Shown: positions 42,651-51,948, counted from the stretch's first letter. The stretch is 64,000 bases of DNA from Caldilineaceae bacterium (GCA_022824025.1 JAJEBF010000056.1:62001-126000), one strand, 5' to 3'. Notes: a model not told the origin generated them from the sequence alone. Program-made: numbers and translations.

Positions 42651-45600
42651 CTATCCACTTCCCTCGTCCTCCGCCCAGTCGCACAACCCTTCCACATACG
42701 CCGCCGAACCGTCCTGCAGCCAGCCGTCCAACTGCGCCACCTCCTTAAGCTGCTGGCCCCGCACGCGCGGCACAACGACATAGCCGCAAACCATCTCCGG
42801 CAACGCCGTCATATCCCCCCACAGCTTCTCATACTGCGCAACCGGGAAGACATCCTCCTGGCCGCGGCCCCAGCGCTTCTTCACCTCTTTCAGCGTCACA
42901 TAGGTGGGCATGCGCGCCGCCATCCGCCCCACCGCCTCCCCGACCGCCCTCGCGTCCGCCAAGGCCGCCCGATCCAGGCCCAACGTCGCCAGCAGACGGT
43001 CGACGTGAATCCAGAACGTGTTCGTGTTGTAATAGCTCAGACGGAACTCGATCTCCTCGCGCGGCAGCGCCAGCCCTTCCACCAGGCGCGTCCTGCCGTC
43101 GACACGCGCCAACCCGCCGCCCCGGTCCTCCAGCCGCCGGTGGATCACCTCCGCCGTCATCGTCGCCCCGGCGCTGATGTGCAGGCCCAGCAACCCAGGA
43201 TCAACGTGCGCCCCCACCGTGTCCACGTTGTGCATCATCAGATATTGTAGTTGGGGGCGCTCCGCAAGCAGCCGGCGCAAAACGCCGTTGCGTAACAGGT
43301 TCGGCAGCTCATACCAATGGCCCACAGGGTGAACGCACTGTGCGGGCAGGTTGTCGACGTAGTCACTGCCCTCCCCCTGTGAACGCGCCCAGCTGATCAA
43401 CGCGCTGTGCATGCTCTCCCGCACCTTTTCCGCCTGCACGTCAAGCACCTGCCGCGCCGTTTCCTCCCAGGCAAAACGCAGATCCCGCGCCATCGGCGTC
43501 ATCCGCAACCCAATGCTCCGCCCCGGCGAAAGCAGCAGCGGGCCCTCATAGCTGTAGCTCTTCCCGACCGCCTCGGCAATCGCATCGTGCGTAAGAAAGC
43601 TGGTCGTGATCGCGTGGGGTATCTGCGTGCCGCACAGGCGGCCGCTGCGTCTGCTCTTGGCCAGGTGAATCTCGATGAAACTGCGGTGCCTGCCCGCCAG
43701 GCGCGCAAACGGGTTCAGCGCCTTGACCACCCCCGCGCCCTGGCTCCAGCGGCTGCCCGCGCCCCCTGCAAGTGTAACGACCGCGACCTCGCCAGCTTCG
43801 AGCGCGGCTGCTCCAATCTCCTCCAACCGGGCAGGCAACCCCTTCGTCGCGTCCGCGACCGCCCCGGGCTCCGGCTCCTCGATCAGGCTGCGTGTGGGCA
43901 GCCGGTTCTGCGCCAGCCCGATGCGCCCGCTGCGCAGGTCGCCCCGGATCTGCTCATGCTGGGCGCGATCAAAGGCGTTCGCAGCCAGCAGCGCCTCCAG
44001 TGAAGCCGCCGGATCCTCCTCCTGTTTCTCCGGCAGCATGCCCCGAAACAGTGAAGGCAGAAAACCGGCCAGGTCCGGGTCCGCCAGCCGGGCCGTTCCG
44101 AACTGTTCCAACTCGGCTCGCTGCGCAGGTGATAGCTGCCAGGGATCCTTTCGCAGCATCGCGGGAACGGTCAGCCGGTAGTATTCCGCAGGCATCAGAG
44201 CCCCGCCGCCGGCAACCCGGTCTGCCGCCGCTTCCGCCTCCCCGGACAGTTCGGCCCATGTGCCGCGTTCATTGATCGCAAAGTCGTACACGACCGGCTC
44301 CATCGCGAACGGCGCCGCGCGATCCATGCTCTCCTTTGTTTCGTCCATGATCGCCTGCAGACGGGCCTTCCCCGCCGCCTTGTAGCGAGGATCAAAGATA
44401 AATCCCATTCCGCCGCCGGACATCCCCCCCAACATCCAGAAGCCCCAGAAATTCTCGCCGAACGCCGCGCGCGTCCGCTGGATCAACCGGTCAGTGTACA
44501 GATTGCCCGCCCAGGGAATGATCGTCTGTATCGGCCCCCTGAAATTGCGCTCCGTCGCCCTGCCAATCGCCTCCACGTCGCCCGCTTGCAGATGGCCCAG
44601 TATCTCGTCCAATGTGCCGATTGCCCTCTGGCGCCCCGCCCACGCCTCTTCGCTGCGCAGCAGATACTTCTCCGTCACCATCTCCAGAATCGGCCCGACA
44701 TCCTGCGCCATGCCGCCGTGTACCAGGACCAGGCTGGCCTGCAGTGCCTGACGCGTCTCCTCGCTGATCTCGTTCCGCCCAAGCGGATGATGGCTCGGCA
44801 ACAGCCTGCCCCGGCTGATTCCGAATTCCGGGTCGCCTTCCGCGCTCGCCTTCCCTTCGATCAACTTGATCCCCGGCCAGACGCCGCCCGAGTCCTGCCA
44901 GCCTCCGCCCGAGCCGCCCAGCCATTCCCCCAGTATGGCCCGCGCCGCCACCAACCGGCGCTCCTCTTCGCGCAAACCGCCGGTCAGCGAGCTGGCCTGG
45001 CCCGTGGCACGCATGCATACCGTGATCAAACAGGCCAGCAGACTGGTGGACACCGCCAAACGCGAGCCCTTCGGAATGTCATTCACTTTGCTCACCAGCT
45101 CGATCCCCCGCCCGGAGCCAACCAGCTGCGTCAGCAAATCGGCCAGAGGCTGGTGCGCGCCCTCCATGCCCGGCGGCACGATGCCGGCCCCGATCAACGC
45201 GGCCTTCAACAGACCGAGATGGTCGCGGGCAAAGTCGAAAACCTCGGCGAAGGTGGCAATCTCCGCGCTCGTCTCCAAATCGACGCTGACCAGGCGCAAT
45301 ACCGGCCGGTCAATGACCCGGAAATAACCCTCCACCGGGGGCCGCGGCCCCCGGCCCCGGGATTGGCCTTCGCCGTCTATGCTCAAATCGATCGAAACGT
45401 TGAGCACCCGCGCCCCTTCCGGATAGTCCATTCCCAGAAAGAAAATGTCGCTCCACCCGCTGTGCGTCAAATCCATCCGCACAGGCGTCGTTTCGCGTAG
45501 CAAAGGGAAAAGCCCGTTTCCAAGGGGGCGGAGGAGCTCCCTTCGCACACGCAATGGGTGGTCGCTCGGGTGTCCGACCCGGAACATCCACTGGTTGCCC

Positions 45601-46019
45601 GCCACAGACCGCACACTCCGCCTCACCTGGTCGGCCAGTGTCTGAAAACCGAGCTGCCGGTAGGCCGCGGCCAACCCACTCGAAATCGCTTCGTTCGGCC
45701 CAGCCTGGGACTGCTTCCTCAGGAACGTCTCTATCGCTTCGTCGAAACGGCGGTTCAGCAGATCTTCGTAGCCCCTGAAAGGAATGACGCCCCTGGCAGC
45801 GAATCCGGGCTTGCCGGGCAGATGAAACCGGTGAATCGCCTGCAGAAAGAAGAGCGCGCGCACCTGCTCATACAGATTGTCGTTCTCCCGCCGCAACCGG
45901 TCCAGCGCCGCGCACTCCCGCAACAACGTCTGCGCCGAAGCGGCGCGCGCGAACCCCGCCAGCGACCGATTGCGGGTATTCGCGTCCGACGCCGTGATGA
46001 TTCTGACCAGTGCGCTCAT
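42651..46019 (-). CDS. Fusion of a fucokinase-like GHMP sugar kinase and a UDP-sugar pyrophosphorylase
   Basis: 1122 residues in three parts. Residues 1-165 form a helical N-terminal region of unknown role. Residues about 165-560 form a GHMP kinase resembling L-fucokinase: RMDLTHSGWSDIFFLG at 181-196, the phosphate loop DIPKGSRLAVSTSLLACL at 314-331, GGGWQD at 371-376 and GGMSGGGMGF at 531-540. Residues about 740-1110 form a UDPGP nucleotidyltransferase: TLAGGAGSRW at 749-758 with K766, then the family phrases MMHNVDTVGAHVDPGLLG, RVDGRTRLVEGLALP and YYNTNTFWIHVD. Together these would phosphorylate a sugar at C1 and join it to UMP, giving a UDP-sugar. The known Fkp fusion has the reverse order and uses GTP. 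ATG at 46019 follows GGAGAG. Confidence 0.82.
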   Translation of the reverse strand: MSALVRIITASDANTRNRSLAGFARAASAQTLLRECAALDRLRRENDNLYEQVRALFFLQAIHRFHLPGKPGFAARGVIPFRGYEDLLNRRFDEAIETFLRKQSQAGPNEAISSGLAAAYRQLGFQTLADQVRRSVRSVAGNQWMFRVGHPSDHPLRVRRELLRPLGNGLFPLLRETTPVRMDLTHSGWSDIFFLGMDYPEGARVLNVSIDLSIDGEGQSRGRGPRPPVEGYFRVIDRPVLRLVSVDLETSAEIATFAEVFDFARDHLGLLKAALIGAGIVPPGMEGAHQPLADLLTQLVGSGRGIELVSKVNDIPKGSRLAVSTSLLACLITVCMRATGQASSLTGGLREEERRLVAARAILGEWLGGSGGGWQDSGGVWPGIKLIEGKASAEGDPEFGISRGRLLPSHHPLGRNEISEETRQALQASLVLVHGGMAQDVGPILEMVTEKYLLRSEEAWAGRQRAIGTLDEILGHLQAGDVEAIGRATERNFRGPIQTIIPWAGNLYTDRLIQRTRAAFGENFWGFWMLGGMSGGGMGFIFDPRYKAAGKARLQAIMDETKESMDRAAPFAMEPVVYDFAINERGTWAELSGEAEAAADRVAGGGALMPAEYYRLTVPAMLRKDPWQLSPAQRAELEQFGTARLADPDLAGFLPSLFRGMLPEKQEEDPAASLEALLAANAFDRAQHEQIRGDLRSGRIGLAQNRLPTRSLIEEPEPGAVADATKGLPARLEEIGAAALEAGEVAVVTLAGGAGSRWSQGAGVVKALNPFARLAGRHRSFIEIHLAKSRRSGRLCGTQIPHAITTSFLTHDAIAEAVGKSYSYEGPLLLSPGRSIGLRMTPMARDLRFAWEETARQVLDVQAEKVRESMHSALISWARSQGEGSDYVDNLPAQCVHPVGHWYELPNLLRNGVLRRLLAERPQLQYLMMHNVDTVGAHVDPGLLGLHISAGATMTAEVIHRRLEDRGGGLARVDGRTRLVEGLALPREEIEFRLSYYNTNTFWIHVDRLLATLGLDRAALADARAVGEAVGRMAARMPTYVTLKEVKKRWGRGQEDVFPVAQYEKLWGDMTALPEMVCGYVVVPRVRGQQLKEVAQLDGWLQDGSAAYVEGLCDWAEDEGSG

Positions 46020-46156
46020 CTCAGAACTCTCCGCGTCCTGGCATCCGCCCACTGCACGCACCCCACTTCACGCCTTCCACTGCATTCCTTCCATCCCACC
46101 CGATCACCGCGCGCCGCACAGTCCTGTCAGGTATCCTCGCATGACAGTGACTGCTT

Positions 46157-47032
46157 CTACTCTTCCTGCATCGAACGGCTCATCAACAGCTCCAGCAGCC
46201 GGGTCAACATTTCATCCCGGTCCTGGCCGTTCAGAGCCAGGGCGATCTGGGCCGTGAGCAGACCGTACTTGACGCCAATGTCAAGACGCATGCCCCGCTG
46301 CTCCAGGGCCAGATACTGCTCCCGTCGGGCCAGAACGTGCAGAGCCGCCGAAAGAGAAAGACCCGCCTCCTGGCGGCCATTCTCCCCTGCCGCATTCGCA
46401 GCCGGAAGCAGCCCGTCCAAAATCTCCATAACGGTTGCTGTCAGCACATGAATGCCAAAAAAACACAGATAGTGGCCCGCCCGCAGCCCGGACGCCGCCA
46501 GCCTCTGCTCCGCCTCTGTCGGAGTCGGCTTCTCAATCACCGTCTCCACCTTATACAAATCCGTCTGCCCGGCCATGCGGTGGCCGCCCACCGCGCCGAA
46601 ATAGGGCAGCAGCGTCTCTCGCGTCGCCTGCACCGCCGACACCGAACAGCTATGCGCACGCGCCGCCTCGACCACGTGCGCCGCGCACCGCCCTCCATCC
46701 GGCCGGACATACAGATGATCGCCGACAAGGTGCAAGAAGGGGTCGCCGCCCACAAAATCACGCGCGCAGTACACCGCATGCGCATAGCCCAGCTGCTCCT
46801 CCTGCTGCACAAACTGGAGGCGGCCGGCGTGTTCCCCCACCGTCGCCGCAAAGGCTGCCTCGTCGCCCGGGTACACAATCACGCAAATCTCCTCAACTCC
46901 TGCATCGATAACCTCTTCCACCAGGACGCGCAGGACCGACTTCTCCACGCCGTCACTGTCGATGATCGTCTGCAGGGGCAGACTTCTCTGCGTGCTTCTC
47001 GCCGCGGTGATGACCGCCTTCGTAATCTCCAT
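46157..47032 (-). CDS. GalU-like nucleotidyltransferase with degenerate signature
   Basis: 291 residues, aligning with UTP-glucose-1-phosphate uridylyltransferases over the whole length: VEEVIDAGVEEICVIVYP, QLGYAHAVYCARDFVGGDPFLHLVGDHLY, VIEKPTPTEAE and GHYLCFFGIHVLTATVMEIL. The N-terminal nucleotide-binding signature, normally AGxGTRxLPxTxxxPKxML, reads TAARSTQRSLPLQTIID, so the Gly-rich loop and the catalytic Lys are missing. It is probably inactive or has a changed activity, perhaps as a partner of the adjacent fusion protein, which it precedes in the same transcript with a 137-base gap. ATG at 47032 follows GGAG. Confidence 0.8.
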   Translation of the reverse strand: MEITKAVITAARSTQRSLPLQTIIDSDGVEKSVLRVLVEEVIDAGVEEICVIVYPGDEAAFAATVGEHAGRLQFVQQEEQLGYAHAVYCARDFVGGDPFLHLVGDHLYVRPDGGRCAAHVVEAARAHSCSVSAVQATRETLLPYFGAVGGHRMAGQTDLYKVETVIEKPTPTEAEQRLAASGLRAGHYLCFFGIHVLTATVMEILDGLLPAANAAGENGRQEAGLSLSAALHVLARREQYLALEQRGMRLDIGVKYGLLTAQIALALNGQDRDEMLTRLLELLMSRSMQEE

Positions 47033-47384
47033 ATTCCACACTCCGCTCCAATCCCGTTCGCACCTTGACGCAGGCTTCAATTGTCACTAGCGCGAAGTTC
47101 ATCAACTGTGCGTCAGCGCAACCCCGAAATGTTGCCGCCCGCATTCTTGAGTCTGCCCGATTGGCCTTCCTTCCCGTCTGTCCTGCTCCCAAATCCTCAT
47201 TCAGACAGCGGCCGCCGAGGTTTCCCGGTCAATCCCTTGACACGCCGTATGTTTGATTTGCCAGCCTTGCTGTGCTAAGATTCTGCCTGCTGTTACCCAA
47301 TACTCTCAAATTACCAACCAGTTCTCAATCAATTTCGGTTGTTCCCAATTCGAACACCAGCACTGAATATCAGGAGGAATCTCC
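47033..47384. other. Divergent intergenic region
   Basis: 352 bases between the leftward GalU-like gene and the rightward OsmC gene. It contains the osmC promoter and no supported gene. An extra TTGACA at 47237-47242 has no matching -10 element. Confidence 0.5.
47253..47281 (+). promoter_or_regulatory. Promoter of the OsmC-family gene
   Basis: TTGATT at 47253-47258, a 17-base spacer ending in TGTGC and TAAGAT at 47276-47281; about 100 bases of leader precede the start codon. Confidence 0.55.
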
Positions 47385-47807
47385 ATGTCCGTGCGTAACG
47401 CCTCTGCCACTTGGAATGGCAACCTGAATGACGGCTCCGGCACGATGAAACTAGGCAGCGGCCTTTACGAAGGTCCTTTCAGCTTCGCCTCCCGCTTCGA
47501 ATCCGGTTCCGGTACGAACCCGGAAGAACTGATCGGCGCCGCCCATGCCGGCTGCTACTCCATGTTTATCTCTGCTCTGATGAGCGGCGACGGCTTCACA
47601 CCCACCAGTGTCAACACAACCGCCGCTGTCCACTTGACCGATGGCCCCGCAATCAGCAAAATTGAGTTGACATGCAGGGCTGAAGTTCCGGGACTTTCCG
47701 CCGACAAGTTCGCCGAGTACGCCGCCCAGGCCAAGGATGGCTGCCCCGTTTCAAAGGCTCTGGCCGCTGTCGACGAAATCGTTCTCGATGCCGCCCTGGT
47801 TGAATAA
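47385..47807 (+). CDS. OsmC-family thiol peroxidase
   Basis: 140-residue peroxiredoxin-like protein of the OsmC/Ohr family, which reduces organic hydroperoxides. The two catalytic Cys are present: C57 in GAAHAGCYSM and C120 in DGCPVSKAL, and the conserved N-terminal Arg region and Glu48 in NPEELIGAA are in place. The pattern AHAGC is closer to OsmC than to Ohr. ATG at 47385 follows AGGAGG. It has its own promoter and a strong terminator, so it is a single-gene unit. Confidence 0.93.
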   Translation: MSVRNASATWNGNLNDGSGTMKLGSGLYEGPFSFASRFESGSGTNPEELIGAAHAGCYSMFISALMSGDGFTPTSVNTTAAVHLTDGPAISKIELTCRAEVPGLSADKFAEYAAQAKDGCPVSKALAAVDEIVLDAALVE

Positions 47808-47864
47808 CCCCTCGGCGCGCCAGCGCCGCTTCGGTCTGTCAGCCGGCGCGACCCTGCAGCAAAC

Positions 47865-47896
47865 AAACAGTCCATCGAATTCGATGGACTGTTTTT
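47865..47896 (+). terminator. Rho-independent terminator of the OsmC-family gene
   Basis: ACAGTCCATCGAATTCGATG forms a perfect palindrome with a 13-bp stem and is followed by TTTTT. Confidence 0.88.
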
Positions 47897-48002
47897 CATC
47901 TCCCTCACTCTCAATTAACAGGCGACCCCGCGCGAACACGCCTCCGGCTAGACAGACAGCCCAATCCGCGTCCCCTTGATAGTCCGATTATCGGCCCGGA
48001 TT

Positions 48003-48851
48003 TCAAGCACAAAAGGGCGCAGCCACCCCGCGCATCTGCGCCAGATTGTCCCATTCAGTTGCGTTCCCGCGTAATGGCGTATCGAAAATCAGCGACATCG
48101 GTCCGTCGAACCCCGCCTCAGCCAGCATCCCAAGCGAATGGCGAAACTCATCTTCATCCGGCCTGCCTCTTTCGTCATACACCGCCTTTACATGCGCTGA
48201 ATCGGCCTTGGGGAAGATCGCTGCCAGCTCTTCGTAACGGTCCTCGCCCCTGTAGTTGCCAAAGTCCGCGCACAACCCGACACGGCCCTCGCACAACGTG
48301 AGAATCGCCAGCGCCTGGTCGGCCCGGTCCGTGGTCTCGCGGAAATTCTCCGTGATCACCCGAACGCCGATCGACGAGCCGTAGTCCGCCAGTTTGCGCA
48401 GGCCCTCTGCGCTGCGCCGCAACACAGGATGGTCAAGCAGCGGACGACCATCGCGCGTCACCGGCTGATAGCCGCCAACAACCCGTGCATGACTTGCGCC
48501 GCACCGGGCGGTCACGTCCAGCCACGAGCGGATCCAGGCCATCTCCTCCGCCCGCGCGCCATCGTCCGGGTGGGTAACGTCGCCGGCGTCAATCAGAACG
48601 CTGAACAGCTCGATGCCGGCCTCTTCGACCGCCTCCTTCAGTTCGTCCACGTATGCGCCGTCCGTCGTGGGAAAATGAAAATGGACGATCTCCAATGTGT
48701 GGATATCGGCCTTCGCCGCCGCAGATGGCAAATCCAGCAAACTGATCGCCCCGTTCGACGGCTGGCCCGGTCCGGCGTCGCCCGGCCCATAGAGCGGCGG
48801 CGACCCCAATGCCCTGTGCAGACTCCAGGATGATGTGGAAATTCGTGGCAT
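48003..48851 (-). CDS. Sugar phosphate isomerase/epimerase (TIM barrel)
   Basis: 282 residues of the xylose isomerase-like TIM-barrel superfamily. Visible strands and metal-site regions are TLEIVHFHFP near 60, VITENFRET near 165, VGLCADFGNYRGED near 190 with the Asp/Asn pattern typical of the family, and SAHVKAVYDERG near 218. It differs clearly from the isomerase at the left end of the window. The ATG at 48851 follows GGAGAGTGCGC. It follows an Ldh-type dehydrogenase by 136 bases on the same strand, a pair that would fit keto-acid or keto-sugar catabolism. Substrate unknown. Confidence 0.85.
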   Translation of the reverse strand: MPRISTSSWSLHRALGSPPLYGPGDAGPGQPSNGAISLLDLPSAAAKADIHTLEIVHFHFPTTDGAYVDELKEAVEEAGIELFSVLIDAGDVTHPDDGARAEEMAWIRSWLDVTARCGASHARVVGGYQPVTRDGRPLLDHPVLRRSAEGLRKLADYGSSIGVRVITENFRETTDRADQALAILTLCEGRVGLCADFGNYRGEDRYEELAAIFPKADSAHVKAVYDERGRPDEDEFRHSLGMLAEAGFDGPMSLIFDTPLRGNATEWDNLAQMRGVAAPFCA

Positions 48852-48987
48852 GCGCACTCTCCGGTTGGCTTCCCGACGAATCTTCCATCAACGTGCCACA
48901 AGATTCGTCACTTGCTTATCGATGCCGTTTGGACCTTTGTTGGCAGTCTGATCCCTCGGATTCTGGTCGGAAGAAGCCCGGCTTGCT

Positions 48988-50022
48988 TCAGACGATCGGA
49001 TCAACGCCGAGTTTCTCCGCCGCGTCGACGATCTCCGACCAGGTCGTATCATCCAGCGGGATCCCATCCATCTGCCGGCTCTCAGCCGAACGCGCCTCCG
49101 GCTCTCCCGGTATCAGCACCTCATCGAATCCGGGAGCCGGCCGCGTCGCCTTGATCCGGCTGGCGATTCGCTCTCCGTCACTGAAAAACTCGTCCATAGG
49201 GCGGAAGAAACTGATGTTTAACAGGACGAACAGGACACCGTTGCCCAGGACCGACCCCGGTATGCCCGGGCCGCCCGAACCTGTCAGAATTCCCCCCAGG
49301 TAGTCGGTCAAAAGGGCCAATCCGTATCCCTTGTGGCCGGCCGCCGGCAGCAGCATCCCGTCATCATATACGTCGGCCGGATCATGAGTGGCCTCGCCGT
49401 TCTTGTCCAGCGCCCATCCGTCCGGCATCGATTTGCCGCTGTTCAGGGCCACCCGCACCTTGCCCTCGGCCACCGCGCTCGTAGCAAAATCCAGCAGCAT
49501 CGACGGCCTGCCTTCCAATGGGACCGCCGTCGCGATCGGGTTGGTGCTCAGGCGCCTCTCAGCCCCCCCAAACGGGGCCACCAAGCCGCCCGAGCGGCCG
49601 CCATTGGCAAAGGCCAGCGCAATGAATCCTTCATCGGCCGCCAGCCCGACCCACTCCCCCAGGCGCCCCACGTGGCCGGAGTGCTTCAAACCCACCACCG
49701 CCACCGCATTTCCCCTCGCTTTGCCGATACCGTTCTCGATGGCAACCTTGGCCGCCAGCTGTCCGAAACACCGATGACCGTTGTACAACGTCATCACAGG
49801 TGTCTCGCGCTCGATTTCCGGCGTCGCCTGCGGTCGCAGCTCCCCCTCTTCGATCTGCCGCAGATACTGCGGGATGCGTATAACTCCGTGCGAATCATGG
49901 CCCGCCAGATTGGCGGAAACCAGCGACTGTCCGACAAGATCTGCCGTCATCCTGGGTGTGTCCGCCGCCTGAAAAATGCGGCTGGCGTAACTTGCCAGGG
50001 GAACCGGCTGAAATAAAGGCAT
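48988..50022 (-). CDS. Ldh-family (YiaK/AllD/ComC-type) malate/lactate dehydrogenase
   Basis: NAD(P)H-dependent 2-oxoacid reductase of the Ldh_2 family (PF02615), 344 residues, unrelated to classical Rossmann lactate dehydrogenases. Typical motifs are LVSANLAGHDSHGVIRIPQY near residue 38 with the conserved His and Arg, VGLKHSGHVGRLGEW near 115, STNPIATAVP near 160, the catalytic-region LDFATSAVAEGKV near 180 and AGHKGYGLALL near 230. Members act on malate, sulfolactate, ureidoglycolate or 2,3-diketogulonate. With the downstream isomerase a sugar-acid role is most likely. ATG at 50022. Confidence 0.9.
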   Translation of the reverse strand: MPLFQPVPLASYASRIFQAADTPRMTADLVGQSLVSANLAGHDSHGVIRIPQYLRQIEEGELRPQATPEIERETPVMTLYNGHRCFGQLAAKVAIENGIGKARGNAVAVVGLKHSGHVGRLGEWVGLAADEGFIALAFANGGRSGGLVAPFGGAERRLSTNPIATAVPLEGRPSMLLDFATSAVAEGKVRVALNSGKSMPDGWALDKNGEATHDPADVYDDGMLLPAAGHKGYGLALLTDYLGGILTGSGGPGIPGSVLGNGVLFVLLNISFFRPMDEFFSDGERIASRIKATRPAPGFDEVLIPGEPEARSAESRQMDGIPLDDTTWSEIVDAAEKLGVDPIV

Positions 50023-50394
50023 GAAGCGCGCTCCGTTTCACTGGGGAGAGGAAACTGATTTGAACAGGAGGCCTGCCCCCAGGCTCCCGCCCATCCTTAC
50101 CTGCAATTGGCTTGGTTTGTCGCCAGTCCGGAAACTGGCCCGTCGCCGAAAATCGTAGCCCATTTTCCCCGAACACGCAACCAGGACCCACTCCCCCCGC
50201 GCCCCTACCCCGCATCGCCTCAACCCTGCCGCGCGTCTTTCGCTTGACCATATCTTGCGTTTTCAGTACGATTGTGACTGCCGTTGCACGCTCCCGCCCG
50301 GTTTCGCAACCAGCCTGTTTGCGGCGCCGATTCCCCTGCGCAAGCCATGCAAGCGCAACTCTCTGGCGGAACGTCGCCCGAACATTGAACGACG
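50023..50394. other. Divergent intergenic region
   Basis: About 370 bases between the Ldh-type gene (minus) and the glycosyltransferase gene (plus). No supported gene and no clear promoter pair could be picked out. Confidence 0.4.
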
Positions 50395-51474
50395 ATGAAT
50401 CCTGAAACCGAGACCGTGACACACAGCACAGCGCGCCGGCCCTCCGCCGAGCCCGGCGCACACGACCCCAGCCAGCGTCCGGTCATATCCGTGATCGTGC
50501 CCATCTTCAACGAGGAGGAGGTCATCCCCGAGCTCTATCGGCGCATGACCACCGTCCTTGGCGCCATCGGTCAACCTTGGGAACTCATCTGCGTCAACGA
50601 CGGCAGCCGCGACGCCTCTCTGACGCTGCTGCTCTCTCTGCGAGAGCGGGACCCGCGCGTCAGAATTATCAACTTCTCGCGTAATTTCGGCCATCAGATC
50701 GCCATCACCGCCGGCATGGACTACGCGACAGGCGACGCGATCGCGATCATCGACGCCGATCTGCAGGATCCCCCCGAACTGATCGTGGAAATGTTCGCCA
50801 AATGGCGTGAAGGCTTTGAGGTCGTCTACGCTGTGCGCGCCACCAGGCGGGGCGAATCCCGCTTCAAACTCTGGACGGCCACAGCCTTCTACCGCCTCCT
50901 CCGGCGTATTACCGATGTCGAAATCCCCGTGAATACGGGCGACTTCCGCCTCATCGACCGCCAGGTCCTCCTGACGATGCGCCGCCTTCGCGAGAAACAC
51001 CGCTTCATGCGCGGCCTCAGCAGCTGGGTCGGCTTCCGCCAGACCGGCATCGAGTACCAGCGCGCCGAACGCTTTGCCGGCGACACCAAGTATCCGCTCA
51101 GCAAAATGCTCCGCCTGACGATGGATGCCATCACCAGTTTCAGCTATATCCCCCTTCGCCTCAGCACCTACTTCGGCTTCTTTCTCGCATTCCTCAGCCT
51201 GCTGGGGATCGTCGTGACCACCATCCTGCGCCTGTCAGGAAACAACGCGTTCTTCGGCCAGGCATCCACCTTGGTCGCCGTTCTCTTCCTCGGCGGCATT
51301 CAACTGATCTTCCTGGGCGTCATCGGCGAATACCTGGCGCGCATCTACGATGACGTCAAAGCCCGCCCGCTCTACGTCGTCTCCAGGGCCTATGGCTTCG
51401 CCCATCTCGCAAACGCCCCGAACGCGCACACGACGCCCGTCAATCTGAACGAACCACACACCCTGGCGGACTGA
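50395..51474 (+). CDS. Family 2 glycosyltransferase, DPM1/GtrB-like
   Basis: 359 residues. GT-A catalytic domain in residues about 25-245: SVIVPIFNEEEVIPELYRR, the nucleotide site CVNDGSRDAS, INFSRNFGHQIAITAGMDYA and the metal DxD-type IIDADLQDPP, typical of polyprenyl-phosphate sugar transferases. Two membrane helices follow (about 250-320: FGFFLAFLSLLGIVV, AVLFLGGIQLIFLGVIGEYL), then RIYDDVKARPLYVV. Relatives move glucose, mannose or undecaprenyl-linked sugars for envelope glycan modification. The first 20 residues are disordered-looking; a ribosome site is not obvious for the ATG at 50395. It precedes acpS by 57 bases. Confidence 0.92.
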   Translation: MNPETETVTHSTARRPSAEPGAHDPSQRPVISVIVPIFNEEEVIPELYRRMTTVLGAIGQPWELICVNDGSRDASLTLLLSLRERDPRVRIINFSRNFGHQIAITAGMDYATGDAIAIIDADLQDPPELIVEMFAKWREGFEVVYAVRATRRGESRFKLWTATAFYRLLRRITDVEIPVNTGDFRLIDRQVLLTMRRLREKHRFMRGLSSWVGFRQTGIEYQRAERFAGDTKYPLSKMLRLTMDAITSFSYIPLRLSTYFGFFLAFLSLLGIVVTTILRLSGNNAFFGQASTLVAVLFLGGIQLIFLGVIGEYLARIYDDVKARPLYVVSRAYGFAHLANAPNAHTTPVNLNEPHTLAD

Positions 51475-51531
51475 ACAAAACGCGCAATGACGCAACCGGG
51501 ATTCGACAGGGAGCCCACAGAGGATAGAGCA

Positions 51532-51948
51532 ATGCTGCGCACAGGTGTCGACATTGTCAGTATCGAACGAATTCGCCGCGCCGTCGCCCGCTACGACAAC
51601 ACCGCGCCCGCGCGCAAAAGATTCCTGTCCCGTCTCTACACTGAAGCGGAGTTGCGGCACTGTCGCGGCCGTCCGGAATCCCTGGCCGCCCGTTTCGCCG
51701 CCAAAGAGGCCATCGCCAAAGCCCTGGGAACCGGCGCCTGGCGCGAAGGCATCCGCTGGATCGACCTGGAAATCCTCTCCGACGCACGCGGCGCTCCCTC
51801 CGTCCAGCTCCACGGCGCCGCCGCCCGCCGCGCCCATTCTCTCGGCCTCAGCCAGTGGTCAATCAGCCTCAGCCACGACGACGACCGCGCCATCGCCTTT
51901 GTCGTCGCCCTCGGAAACCAGGCCTCCCCTCTTGCCTCCAGCGCCTGA
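51532..51948 (+). CDS. acpS: Holo-[acyl-carrier-protein] synthase
   Basis: 4'-phosphopantetheinyl transferase of 138 residues that activates acyl carrier protein. Signature at the start: TGVDIVSIERI with the Mg-binding Asp, then RFAAKEAIAKALGTG with the catalytic Glu and Lys, and the C-terminal SISLSHDDDRAIAFVV. The ATG at 51532 (MLRTGVDIV) follows GAGGATAGAGCA; an in-frame ATG at 51487 would add 15 unmatched residues. It probably shares a transcript with the glycosyltransferase gene. Confidence 0.95.
   Translation: MLRTGVDIVSIERIRRAVARYDNTAPARKRFLSRLYTEAELRHCRGRPESLAARFAAKEAIAKALGTGAWREGIRWIDLEILSDARGAPSVQLHGAAARRAHSLGLSQWSISLSHDDDRAIAFVVALGNQASPLASSA

Noticed and set aside
47237..47242. 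TTGACA as the -35 of osmC
   Set aside because: No -10 hexamer occurs at 16-18 bases; the TTGATT-17-TAAGAT pair downstream fits better.
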